From Polynucleobacter sp. JS-Mosq-20-D10 (GTDB taxonomy: Bacteria; Pseudomonadota; Gammaproteobacteria; Burkholderiales; Burkholderiaceae): a stretch of 64,000 bases of DNA. The stretch is from NCBI RefSeq assembly GCF_018687755.1, contig NZ_CP061305.1:1363099-1427098 (forward strand), read 5' to 3'. Positions 35,628-47,617 of this stretch are shown piece after piece (position 1 is the stretch's first letter; every line of letters begins with the position of its first letter). The notes below the pieces were generated by a model. The model saw only the letters and a program-made list of their open reading frames with translations, made no database searches and was not told where the DNA came from. The position numbers and the translations under genes were made by a program.

Positions 35628-36338
35628 TTAAACGTGTACTAAAGTGCCTTCAGACTCACCCTGAACCACACGCATCAATGCGCCTGGTTTGAGAATCGAA
35701 AACACTTTGATTGGTAACTTGCGATCACGGCACAATGCAAAAGCAGTTGCGTCCATTACCTGCAAGTTTTTGATGATTGCCTCGTCAAAAGTCATTGTTT
35801 TATACAAAGTAGCTGTTGGATCTTTCATTGGATCTGCACTGTAAATACCATCTACCTTAGTGGCCTTAAGCACGATTTCAACTCCCATCTCTGCACCACG
35901 CAAAGCGGCTGCTGTATCGGTAGTAAAGAATGGATTTCCCGTACCAGCTGCAAAGATCACCACCTTACCTTCACTCAGAGCACGAATCGCACGAGGACGA
36001 ATGTAAGGCTCGACCACTTGATCCATTCTCAAAGCAGACTGCACACGAGCTTCAACACCTTTTTGGCGCAAAGCATCTTGCAGTGCGAGAGAGTTCATCA
36101 TTGTGGCGAGCATTCCCATGTAGTCAGCTGTTGCACGATCCATACCGGCCGCACCACCTGCTACACCTCGGAAAATATTTCCGCCGCCAATCACGATAGC
36201 CAATTGAACGCCGCTATGCACTACGTCGGCTATTTCTTTCACCATGGAATCAATCGTGATTGGATTGATTCCAAAAGCATCATCCCCCATGAGGGCTTCA
36301 CCAGAGAGTTTTAAGAGAACACGTTTGTAGGCTGGCAT
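35628..36338 (-). CDS. pyrH: UMP kinase
   Basis: PyrH phosphorylates UMP to UDP. The 236-residue amino-acid-kinase-fold protein shows [21 protein letters not shown] and the [19 protein letters not shown] region. It follows tsf after 189 bases containing a strong hairpin terminator, so it is either read through or has its own promoter. Confidence 0.98.
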   Translation of the reverse strand: MPAYKRVLLKLSGEALMGDDAFGINPITIDSMVKEIADVVHSGVQLAIVIGGGNIFRGVAGGAAGMDRATADYMGMLATMMNSLALQDALRQKGVEARVQSALRMDQVVEPYIRPRAIRALSEGKVVIFAAGTGNPFFTTDTAAALRGAEMGVEIVLKATKVDGIYSADPMKDPTATLYKTMTFDEAIIKNLQVMDATAFALCRDRKLPIKVFSILKPGALMRVVQGESEGTLVHV

Positions 36339-36445
36339 CGTTTTATTTTCCGTAATTTGCTAGGCCATTTATCTGCTTAGCTTATTGATCTTTAAGTACT
36401 TTTTAATTTCTTGTCCAAATTATAAAGGGCTTGGCACAGATCAAA

Positions 36446-36483
36446 GAAAAGGGCATGGAAACCGAGGTTTCGATGCCCTTTTG
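36446..36483 (-). terminator. Hairpin terminator between tsf and pyrH
   Basis: On the minus strand the arms GGGCATCGAAACC and GGTTTCCATGCCC pair (one central mismatch pair) around a two- to three-base loop and are followed by TTTTCTTT. It lies 45 bases past the tsf stop. As pyrH and later essential genes follow in the same direction, it probably works as a partial terminator that sets the ratio of ribosomal to downstream products. Confidence 0.8.
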
Positions 36484-36527
36484 GGTATTACAGCCGTACT
36501 GGAAGAGCCCAGCAAGCTTGGAGCTAA

Positions 36528-37406
36528 TTAAGCACCCTTAGCAGCGGCGACCTGAGCAGCAACTTCAGCTGCAAAGTCGTCTTGACGTTTCTCAATGCCC
36601 TCGCCCACAACAAACATGGTGAAACCCTTGATTGTGGTGTTAGCAGCCTTCAGCATTTGCTCAACAGATTGCTTGTCGTTTTTAACGAAAGTTTGATTCA
36701 ATAAAGAAACCTCTTTGAGGTACTTCTGAATAGAACCCTCAACCATCTTCTCAACGATTTCTGGTGGCTTGCCAGACTCAGCAGCCTTTTGAACAGCAAC
36801 ACTACGCTCAACAGCAATGGCTTCAGCAGGAACATCAGCCATCGACAAAGCTACCGGCTTCATTGCAGCAATATGCATTGCTACGTCTTTAGCTGCAGTC
36901 TCATCACCCTCGAACTCAACCATCACGCCAATACGAGTACCGTGGAGGTAAGAAACCAACTTGTTGCTACCAGCGAAACGTTTGAAGCGACGTGGCATGA
37001 TGTTCTCGCCGATCTTACCGATCAAGGCGCTACGAACTTCATCCACAGTTTGGCCATTCATTGGTAATGCAAGTAAGGCAGCAACGTCAGCTGGATTCTT
37101 TTCAGAAATCAGATTTGCGCAGGCTTGTGTAAATGCCAAGAAATCATCATTTTTTGAAACGAAGTCAGTTTCGCAGTTCACTTCAAGCAAAGTGCCTGTA
37201 GTGCCATTGATTGCTGAAGCAACGATGCCTTCCGCGGTAATACGGGATGCAGCTTTACCAGCTTTGCTACCGAGCTTTACACGCAGAATTTCTTCTGCAC
37301 GAGCCATATCGCCATCAGCCTCAGTCAATGCTTTTTTGCACTCCATCATCGGAGCATCAGTCTTGGCGCGTAATTCGCCAACCATTGCAGCGGTAATAGC
37401 GGCCAT
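36528..37406 (-). CDS. tsf: Elongation factor Ts
   Basis: EF-Ts exchanges GDP for GTP on EF-Tu. The 292-residue protein has the N-terminal UBA-like domain with [16 protein letters not shown], then the core ([16 protein letters not shown]). Its ATG shares one base with the rpsB stop (TAATG), which is tighter than in most proteobacteria, where a gap with an attenuator is usual. Confidence 0.98.
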   Translation of the reverse strand: MAAITAAMVGELRAKTDAPMMECKKALTEADGDMARAEEILRVKLGSKAGKAASRITAEGIVASAINGTTGTLLEVNCETDFVSKNDDFLAFTQACANLISEKNPADVAALLALPMNGQTVDEVRSALIGKIGENIMPRRFKRFAGSNKLVSYLHGTRIGVMVEFEGDETAAKDVAMHIAAMKPVALSMADVPAEAIAVERSVAVQKAAESGKPPEIVEKMVEGSIQKYLKEVSLLNQTFVKNDKQSVEQMLKAANTTIKGFTMFVVGEGIEKRQDDFAAEVAAQVAAAKGA

Positions 37407-38155
37407 TATTCAGATTTCCCTTCTTCAACAAACTCTTCTTCGCCTTCTTTAACGGCAGTCAAAATTTCTTGAACAGAGTTTGATTTACCTTCGAGGATTG
37501 CATCAGCAATGCCACGAGCGTAGAGCAGAACAGCCTTGCTGGAGTCATCGTTACCAGGAATGATGTAATCAACACCTTCTGGTGAGTGGTTGGTATCCAC
37601 TACGGCGATAACCGGAATACCCAGCTTGTTAGCTTCAGTAATAGCAATCTTGTGATAGCCAACGTCCACTACGAAAATTGCATCAGGAACGCCGTTCAAA
37701 TCTTGAATACCACCAAGTGCTTTTTGCAACTTGTCGAGATCGCGATCATTAGTCAAGGCTTCTTTCTTGGAAAGCTTTTCCCAGTCGCCAGCTTCTTTAG
37801 CAACTGCCATGTCCTTCAAACGCTTGAGGGAACCTTTAACAGTTTTGAAGTTCGTGAGCGTACCGCCCAACCAACGGCTGTCGATGTAAGGCATACCAGC
37901 ACGAGCAGCTTCTTCAGCAATGATCTCGCGAGATTGACGCTTAGTACCGACGAATAAGATAGTTCCACGGTTAGCAGCAACTTGTTTTGCAAATTTCAGG
38001 GCGTCCTGAAACATTGGCAATGTTTTTTCTAAGTTGATGATGTGAATTTTGTTGCGATGGCCGAAAATGTATGGGGCCATTCTTGGGGACCAGAAACGGG
38101 TTTGGTGACCAAAATGGCAACCGGCTTCCAGCATTTGACGCATAGTTACTGACAT
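37406..38155 (-). CDS. rpsB: 30S ribosomal protein S2
   Basis: S2 binds the small subunit head. From the ATG at 38155 the protein has 249 residues ([20 protein letters not shown]...), with the family features [12 protein letters not shown] [21 protein letters not shown] and [18 protein letters not shown] lies five bases before this ATG, which decides against the longer open frame up to 38227. It begins the rpsB-tsf operon; a TATAAT lies about 110 bases upstream. Confidence 0.98.
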   Translation of the reverse strand: MSVTMRQMLEAGCHFGHQTRFWSPRMAPYIFGHRNKIHIINLEKTLPMFQDALKFAKQVAANRGTILFVGTKRQSREIIAEEAARAGMPYIDSRWLGGTLTNFKTVKGSLKRLKDMAVAKEAGDWEKLSKKEALTNDRDLDKLQKALGGIQDLNGVPDAIFVVDVGYHKIAITEANKLGIPVIAVVDTNHSPEGVDYIIPGNDDSSKAVLLYARGIADAILEGKSNSVQEILTAVKEGEEEFVEEGKSE

Positions 38156-38263
38156 AACTTCTCCTAAGGGTTGGTTTCTGAGATTGAGTCCTAGCTGCGC
38201 TAAAAAGCGCCACCCTGGAAGGCTCAACCCGCTATTTCAGATCAAAATTGACCTGATAACGAA

Positions 38264-38269
38264 ATTATA
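38264..38269 (-). promoter_or_regulatory. Possible -10 box for rpsB
   Basis: On the minus strand the perfect hexamer TATAAT stands about 110 bases upstream of the rpsB start, in the 256-base gap between rpsB and map. No good -35 hexamer is found at 16-18 bases, so this is only a candidate. The rest of the gap shows no gene. Confidence 0.35.
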
Positions 38270-38411
38270 GCTTAAATATCAATGGTCTAGACGCCCTACC
38301 CCTAGCTCCTCACTAGAAAACCTACTCAGAAATGCCATTAAATCGTGTGCCCGCCTATTTTTTAGGCATATACCCACTAGTAAAAAGCCCCAAGTCGTTG
38401 ATAATCAAGGC

Positions 38412-39248
38412 ATGAATAGTGTATTTACCGCCGAAAAAGACATCCAAGGGATGCGCGAAGCTGGTCGCTTAGCCAGTGAAGTTCTTGACCACGTTGCCCC
38501 GCACGTCAAAGCTGGAGTCAGCACGGCGGAGTTGGATCACATCTGCCATGAATATATGCGCGATGTTCAAAAGACCATCCCCGCCCCACTCAACTACCAA
38601 CCTCCAGGCTACCCACCCTTTCCGGCGTCGATCTGCACCTCGGTCAATGATGTGATCTGCCATGGTATTCCTGGCGAAAAGATTTTAAAAACCGGTGATG
38701 TTGTCAACCTCGATATCACTGTGATTACGCCTGATGGCTACTACGGTGATACCAGTCGCATGTTTATGGTTGGTGAAGTTTCAGTATTAGCTAAACGCCT
38801 CACTCAAATTACCTTTGAGTGTATGTGGCTTGGCATTGCGCAAGTTAAGCCTGGCGCATCCCTAGGTGACATTGGCCATGTCATTCAGACCCATGCTGAA
38901 AAGGCTGGTTATTCAGTTGTTCGTGAATACTGCGGTCATGGCATTGGCAAAGTGTTTCATCAAGATCCACAGATTCTTCATTACGGCCGTCCTGGCACCG
39001 GTGAAAAGTTAAAAGAAGGCATGACCTTCACCATTGAGCCGATGATCAATGCAGGTAAGCGTGATATTCGGACAATGCCTGATCAATGGACGGTAAAGAC
39101 TAAAGACCGTAGTCTCTCAGCGCAATGGGAGCACACGCTCTTGGTAACAGCCACCGGCGTTGAGGTATTAACTTGGTCAGAGGGTAGCAATCCAATTCCT
39201 GATTGCGTTAAAGGTCTCTCATTTAGACCAAATCTAGCCAACGCTTAA
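38412..39248 (+). CDS. map: Methionine aminopeptidase, type I
   Basis: Map removes the starting Met from new proteins. The 278-residue protein has the metal-binding residues in VVNLDITV, GYYGDTSRMF (two Asp), GHGIGKVFHQ (His), FTIEPMIN (Glu) and SAQWEHTLLVT (Glu). It is divergent from rpsB, a frequent arrangement in betaproteobacteria, and glnD follows after 22 bases. Confidence 0.98.
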   Translation: MNSVFTAEKDIQGMREAGRLASEVLDHVAPHVKAGVSTAELDHICHEYMRDVQKTIPAPLNYQPPGYPPFPASICTSVNDVICHGIPGEKILKTGDVVNLDITVITPDGYYGDTSRMFMVGEVSVLAKRLTQITFECMWLGIAQVKPGASLGDIGHVIQTHAEKAGYSVVREYCGHGIGKVFHQDPQILHYGRPGTGEKLKEGMTFTIEPMINAGKRDIRTMPDQWTVKTKDRSLSAQWEHTLLVTATGVEVLTWSEGSNPIPDCVKGLSFRPNLANA

Positions 39249-39270
39249 TTACTAAATTAGTTCAAGCGTA

Positions 39271-41874
39271 ATGGGGCAAACTCTCGCAGCAATGAAACCT
39301 ATTGCAGATATCGACAGCCTAAGGGCTGCACGAGAATTAGCCTATGAGGACTTTCGTGAGCATCAAGTGGTTGGGCGATTAACCAAGCAACTGAGCAAGC
39401 TCAGCGATGAACTTCTCATCAGCTTATGGAATTCCTGTGATTTAAATTCGGATGCTGCTCTTGTAGCGGTGGGTGGATTTGGCAGAGGTGCACTCTTTCC
39501 CTACTCCGATATTGATATTCTGATTTTGCTACCTGCAGATAAGGAATACTTTGAAGAAGTACTTGCCAGCAAGATTGAAAATTTTGTAGCGCAATGCTGG
39601 GATACCGGATTAGAAATTGGCTCCTCAGTGAGAACTGTTGCTGAGTGCACATCTGAAGCAGAGCAAGACATTACCGTTCGCACCTCCCTACTTGAATCAC
39701 GACTCATCTGTGGCAAGAAAGCCCTCTTCAAAGAGTTTGAATCTGTTTATGAAAAGAGTTTAGACCCAAAGTCATTCTTCCAGGCTAAGCTAGCAGAGCA
39801 AATCCAGCGTCACTATAAATATCAAGACACGCCCTACTCATTGGAGCCTAACTGCAAAGAGAGTCCCGGTGGCTTACGTGACTTACAGGTAATTTCCTGG
39901 GTCAGCAAAGCAGCGCACTTAGGTAATACATTCAAGGATCTCAGTCTTGCAGGCTTGGTAACTCAACGTGAGTTAACAGAGCTCAATCGTAACCAGCGTT
40001 TTTTAGAAACTCTGCGCGCTAACTTGCATCTACTGGCCAAGCGTAGGCAGGATGTTTTGGTATTTGACTTACAGACACCATTAGCAGCGGCCATGGGCAT
40101 CACGGAAGAGTCCTCTAGACTAGCCAGTGAGGCCATCATGCGCCGCTACTACTGGGCGGCCAAAGCAGTCAGCCAATTAAACGATGTACTACTTCAAAAT
40201 ATTGAAGCACTCCTTTTTCCTCAAGAATCCAAAACAACCCATGCCATTGCTGGCGTGGGCAATGAATGCTTTATTGAGCGTCAAGGCGTCCTAGATATTA
40301 CTGACCCTCAGTTGTTTCAGGAGTATCCAGAACAAATCCTGCGGACCTTTTTAGTTTTTGCGCAAACAGCGAACGTCAAGAGCTTATCGGCAACGATCTT
40401 TAGAGCCTTATATAACGCTCGCCAAAAGATGGATAGTCAATGGCGCAAAGATCCGGTGAACCGCGCACTCTTTATTGAAATCCTTAAGGAGCCCGAGGGA
40501 GTCAGTCGCGCCTTCCAACTCATGAACCGCACCAGCGTCCTCGGTCGCTATTTGCCAGCCTTCAGAAGAATCGTTGGTCAAATGCAGCATGACTTGTTTC
40601 ATGTCTATACAGTGGATCAACATATCCTGATGGTACTGCGGAATGTACGCCGCTTTATGGTGGTTGAGCATACGCATGAGTTTCCTTTCTGCAGTAGTCT
40701 GATTGCCCATTTTGAAAAGCCTTGGCTATTAGTCATCGCTGCACTGTTTCATGACATTGCTAAGGGACGTGGTGGCGATCACTCTGAGCTTGGCAAGGCA
40801 GACATGCGCAAGTTTGCCAAAGATCATGGCTTAGATAAGGCGGATACCGAGCTCTTAATTTGGCTGGTTGCAGAACACTTGAATATGAGCCAAGTGGCTC
40901 AGAAACAAGATATTACCGATCCCGATGTGGTGCAAGCGTTTGCTAAAAAGGTGGGTGATGAGCGCCACCTTACCGCACTGTATCTGCTGACCGTTGCTGA
41001 TGTCCGCGGTACTAGCCCCAAAGTATGGAATGCCTGGAAAGGCAAACTCCTAGAGGACCTCTATCGCGTAACCTTGCGTGTATTGGGTGGAGCAAAGCCA
41101 GATGCTTCCTCTGAACTCGCACAACATCAAGAAGAATCCCGCGCCATGTTGCGCCTCAATGCAATTGAAGATCCTACCTATGAAAATCTCTGGAAGCAAT
41201 TAGATGTTGCCTTCTTCTTGCGCCAAGATGCCGCTGATATTGCCTGGTTAACTCGCCATCTATTTGACAGGGTGGATAGCGAAACGCCGGTCGTACGCGC
41301 TCGCCTCTCCCCAGTTGGAGAGGGATTGCAGATTGCTGTCTATATCAAGGATCAAGAAGATCTTTTCGCCAGAATTTGCGCCTACTTTGAACGCCATGGC
41401 TTCTCCATTTGGGATGCCCGCATTCATACGACAAAGCATGGTTATGCACTGGATACCTTCCAAATTTCTGGCAGCAATCTAGTGGATGAGGGCGGCAGCT
41501 ACCGCGATCTAATTCAGTTAGTGGAGTACGAACTCACAGCAGCGTTGCAAATTAGTGCTCCTCTGCCATCACCCAGCATGGGAAGACTCTCGAGGCAATC
41601 TCGCACCTTCCCTATTCAGCCACGCGTCCACATGACTCCAGACGAACGCGGACATTACTATGCGCTATCTCTTTCAGCGAGTGATCGCACCGGCTTACTT
41701 TATGCAATCTCTAGGATATTGGCCAAGCATCAAGTCTCCTTACACACCGCGCGCATCAATACATTGGGTGAGCGTGTAGAAGACGTATTCTTATTGGATG
41801 CGGCCAACCTGAGCAAGAACCCTAAACTGCAGATCTTGTTGGAAACGGATTTACTAGAGGCACTAGGGGCTTAA
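39271..41874 (+). CDS. glnD: Bifunctional PII uridylyltransferase/uridylyl-removing enzyme
   Basis: GlnD senses glutamine and attaches or removes UMP on PII proteins to control nitrogen metabolism. The 867 residues hold the nucleotidyltransferase domain ([19 protein letters not shown], with the two catalytic Asp), the HD phosphohydrolase domain ([18 protein letters not shown]) and two C-terminal ACT domains (about 690-770 and 800-867). Its stop overlaps the convergent NUDIX gene by four bases. Confidence 0.98.
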   Translation: MGQTLAAMKPIADIDSLRAARELAYEDFREHQVVGRLTKQLSKLSDELLISLWNSCDLNSDAALVAVGGFGRGALFPYSDIDILILLPADKEYFEEVLASKIENFVAQCWDTGLEIGSSVRTVAECTSEAEQDITVRTSLLESRLICGKKALFKEFESVYEKSLDPKSFFQAKLAEQIQRHYKYQDTPYSLEPNCKESPGGLRDLQVISWVSKAAHLGNTFKDLSLAGLVTQRELTELNRNQRFLETLRANLHLLAKRRQDVLVFDLQTPLAAAMGITEESSRLASEAIMRRYYWAAKAVSQLNDVLLQNIEALLFPQESKTTHAIAGVGNECFIERQGVLDITDPQLFQEYPEQILRTFLVFAQTANVKSLSATIFRALYNARQKMDSQWRKDPVNRALFIEILKEPEGVSRAFQLMNRTSVLGRYLPAFRRIVGQMQHDLFHVYTVDQHILMVLRNVRRFMVVEHTHEFPFCSSLIAHFEKPWLLVIAALFHDIAKGRGGDHSELGKADMRKFAKDHGLDKADTELLIWLVAEHLNMSQVAQKQDITDPDVVQAFAKKVGDERHLTALYLLTVADVRGTSPKVWNAWKGKLLEDLYRVTLRVLGGAKPDASSELAQHQEESRAMLRLNAIEDPTYENLWKQLDVAFFLRQDAADIAWLTRHLFDRVDSETPVVRARLSPVGEGLQIAVYIKDQEDLFARICAYFERHGFSIWDARIHTTKHGYALDTFQISGSNLVDEGGSYRDLIQLVEYELTAALQISAPLPSPSMGRLSRQSRTFPIQPRVHMTPDERGHYYALSLSASDRTGLLYAISRILAKHQVSLHTARINTLGERVEDVFLLDAANLSKNPKLQILLETDLLEALGA

Positions 41875-42308
41875 GCCTGGTCTTGCAGCTTTTGCAAGGC
41901 TCGTTTAATGCGCGGGCTGGTAATTTGATCAAAAGGCACCCATGCTTTTTGAATATCCTCAGGAGAATCTCGCTCCTCAATCACCTGCAATACAAATAAA
42001 AGATCAATGTGCAAGTGTGCGCCCTCACCTTTCTTTGGATTTGCAGGGATTTCATGCAGATCAATATCAACTGGATCCAATTGACCATCAGTAGATTCGC
42101 AAAGAATTCCTGTCTCCTCGTAAACCTCTCTTATTGCCGCCTCAATAGGAGACTCACCATCATCAATATGGCCGCCAGGCTGGAACCATTGCTTAATATA
42201 GGGATGGTAGATCAAGAGCACTAAGTCATCTTTAATGACAAGCCCGCTAGCAGTAATGTGGCCAGTCACATTAAGCCTAGACAATGGATTTTCTTCAGAG
42301 GCAATCAT
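41871..42308 (-). CDS. NUDIX hydrolase
   Basis: A NUDIX phosphohydrolase; the box [27 protein letters not shown] pattern (G-x5-E-x7-REUxEExGU) is exact, at about residues 47-69. Substrates of this family are nucleoside diphosphates linked to another group, and this one cannot be named. I prefer the ATG at 42308 (145 residues), because AGGGG lies eight bases upstream. The frame is open to an ATG at 42386 that has no ribosome site and overlaps the transporter gene by 26 bases. It sits at the border between the AT-rich island and glnD. Confidence 0.85.
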   Translation of the reverse strand: MIASEENPLSRLNVTGHITASGLVIKDDLVLLIYHPYIKQWFQPGGHIDDGESPIEAAIREVYEETGILCESTDGQLDPVDIDLHEIPANPKKGEGAHLHIDLLFVLQVIEERDSPEDIQKAWVPFDQITSPRIKRALQKLQDQA

Positions 42309-42360
42309 AAGAAATGCCCCTAAAAATTGCTCAGGGACTGTTGAAATATCAAAATTTTTT

Positions 42361-43278
42361 CTAAAAAAACGTGTGAAATTTTTCATAATTAAGCAAATAC
42401 ATAGCCAAAACTGTGAGTAGGAAAGTTAACAAAATAAATAACAAATCTCTTACATACAACCTCTCTCCCAAGAATAAATATGCAAATATTGCCCCCATAA
42501 AACCCGTGGTATTCAGTATTGGCCACACGAGCATCAGCTGATTAGCGCTTATTGCAAGTAAAAATGTAATTTGAGTAATTGCCGTTAAAAAGCCGCGAGT
42601 ATAAAACCCACCTAAAGTCAAAATTTCCCCAGGAAATTTGAATGCTCTCGCAAATCCTTCTTTTCGAATTAAGATTAAAAATGAAAAAATAAATCGCCAA
42701 ATTAGCACTGCAAATGTAAAAGATAGTAGCCCCCAATACCCACTATCTAATGGCGAATTAAAGCCAACAAAATACGAATAGATCCCCTGAGAAGATAGTA
42801 TGGTTACTAGTGCAATAGATGCCCAAATTGATCTTTTTGCAGCTTGAATGCCAGCAGCCAATACAAACATACATAGTATTGCAGGCAAAATCCAAATCAC
42901 ACCCGAGTGAATCGAATAAACCCCGACCAAAGAAAGGAAAGCCGGAACAGTGATATCAGCAGACTTTGAAAGAATAGCGATATCGGTGACCCGCAGGGTT
43001 CTAAATGCATAGCCAAATGAATATGCAAGCAATTGGATTAATAAAGCCAGAAGTACAACATAAAAAGAAATAAGATCTGCAGACACAAATCCCGCTGCCG
43101 GGGAAAATAACACCAACGGGGCCATCAACACAACAGGAAGAAAGTTATTCCAATAGCTAATATTAATAGGGCATATAGAGGTATTTATAAATTGCTGTCT
43201 ATCAACCACATTTAAACCTGCTCGGCTAATGGATGAAATGAGTGATGCAGCTATTGGAAGGGATTCATACATCAGCAT
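42361..43278 (-). CDS. DMT/EamA-type membrane transporter
   Basis: A 305-residue membrane protein with about ten hydrophobic helices in two repeated halves, the layout of drug/metabolite transporters; the closing LMLVWPILNTTGFMGAIFAYLFLGE is like the EamA repeat end (P...F..LFLGE). Function is likely export or uptake of a small metabolite. The start overlaps the SAHH-like gene stop by a few bases (ATGCTGATG), so the two are co-translated. Base use is AT-rich and unlike glnD or ligA on either side, which suggests transfer. The start at 43272 is also possible. Confidence 0.75.
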   Translation of the reverse strand: MLMYESLPIAASLISSISRAGLNVVDRQQFINTSICPINISYWNNFLPVVLMAPLVLFSPAAGFVSADLISFYVVLLALLIQLLAYSFGYAFRTLRVTDIAILSKSADITVPAFLSLVGVYSIHSGVIWILPAILCMFVLAAGIQAAKRSIWASIALVTILSSQGIYSYFVGFNSPLDSGYWGLLSFTFAVLIWRFIFSFLILIRKEGFARAFKFPGEILTLGGFYTRGFLTAITQITFLLAISANQLMLVWPILNTTGFMGAIFAYLFLGERLYVRDLLFILLTFLLTVLAMYLLNYEKFHTFF

Positions 43279-44414
43279 AGCAATGCTCGACCGTGACCAT
43301 ATCTAGAAATCCATTGGTGAGCGATATATTTTTTATCGAGATCAGGGAGATATGAAATCCGGCCGCGCGGTGCCCCACCCAAACTCCCAAGTGAATAAAT
43401 AATTTCACCCTGTACAAGCTCTATAAATTTATCAACAACTGCACCATGTAAAAAATTAATTGAATTTCCATCGTTATGAATATAAATATTTTTGTTGGAT
43501 AAAACTACTCTGCGGGTATGGGGTGACTCTAAAAAAGATTCGGTATGTAATTTTTTACGCAAGCAAATTGATAACTCATCATCAGATGATGTAGCACAAA
43601 AAATATGCAACCCATTTTTTAAATAAACACCATCCAAAGTTGAAAGGGACTTATTCCCTGTTGCACAAAATAAAATGTCGGCTCGACTTAAAAAATCAGA
43701 CCTACAACAGGCATGAAAGCCAAGTGAAAGTGCTGTAGCAATCAAAATTGGATTTGAATCATATACATCCACCCTTGCACCTCTTGAGACAAGGGAAAAT
43801 GCAATCGATCGCCCGATTTTGCCAAACCCGATAACCCCAACTACCTTTCCCAATAAAATATTTCCGCGTTCACGCATCACGGATTCTGCTGAAAATACAA
43901 TTGCCTGCCCCACTAAAGCATCCTCTGGATCCTTGAGAGAGCTTCGGGCTACCGAGATAATTGGAAAAATAGATTCGAATTGATTATGTATTTGCACGGC
44001 AACCTCATATTTTTGGTGCCCATTCTCAGTATCTTCTACTATCCCAATAAATCTGTCTCCAAATCGCACCGCTAAATCGATAGTTATTCGTGAAAAATAA
44101 CCCCCCATATCCACAACTGCAAATCTCTCATTTGCAGTTAACCCATCCACAACATCAATAAAATTAGAGGTGCGATTTTTTATGTAATGACGATCCACAT
44201 CAACAACTGGGTAGCGTTGCTTTAATAAAGTTAAATTTGAAAATTTTTTGGAGCTGCTCTTAGGAATTACAGCAGCTATCCTAGCGAACTGAGATATCGC
44301 CTGCAAGAAATTATCTACCTCAACGCCAGCATGTATAACAACAATTACGCTATCCACATCCTTATAACGTAAAGGGTCAATAATTGATTGGAAAAAGCTG
44401 GAAAGCGTTTGCAT
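43272..44414 (-). CDS. Divergent S-adenosylhomocysteine-hydrolase-like protein
   Basis: A 380-residue protein related to adenosylhomocysteinase but strongly diverged. The Rossmann motif GFGKIG is at 196-201, within GKVVGVIGFGKIGRSI, followed by the family-like ATGNKSL and KNGLHIF segments. In the substrate domain Asp102 (VVDMGGY), Glu127 (GIVEDTENGHQKY), Lys161 and Asp165 (SSLKDPED) align with human SAHH Asp131, Glu156, Lys186 and Asp190 (same spacing of 25 and 4), but the next residue is Ala166 where SAHH has Asn191. The N-terminal part is short and lacks the usual GCTHMT-type motif. AGGAG lies five bases before the chosen ATG. It is AT-rich, coupled to the transporter gene, and 102 bases after ligA. 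Enzymatic activity and substrate are unknown. Confidence 0.7.
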   Translation of the reverse strand: MQTLSSFFQSIIDPLRYKDVDSVIVVIHAGVEVDNFLQAISQFARIAAVIPKSSSKKFSNLTLLKQRYPVVDVDRHYIKNRTSNFIDVVDGLTANERFAVVDMGGYFSRITIDLAVRFGDRFIGIVEDTENGHQKYEVAVQIHNQFESIFPIISVARSSLKDPEDALVGQAIVFSAESVMRERGNILLGKVVGVIGFGKIGRSIAFSLVSRGARVDVYDSNPILIATALSLGFHACCRSDFLSRADILFCATGNKSLSTLDGVYLKNGLHIFCATSSDDELSICLRKKLHTESFLESPHTRRVVLSNKNIYIHNDGNSINFLHGAVVDKFIELVQGEIIYSLGSLGGAPRGRISYLPDLDKKYIAHQWISRYGHGRALLC

Positions 44415-44516
44415 TAAGACTCCTAAATACAGAATCTTAATGAGCTCAATAGGCATTTGCTACCCGAATCTTTGGTAAGAAATGGCCTACAAGTTAGCCA
44501 AAAGTAACAATGTGAA

Positions 44517-47617
<3,101 letters not shown>

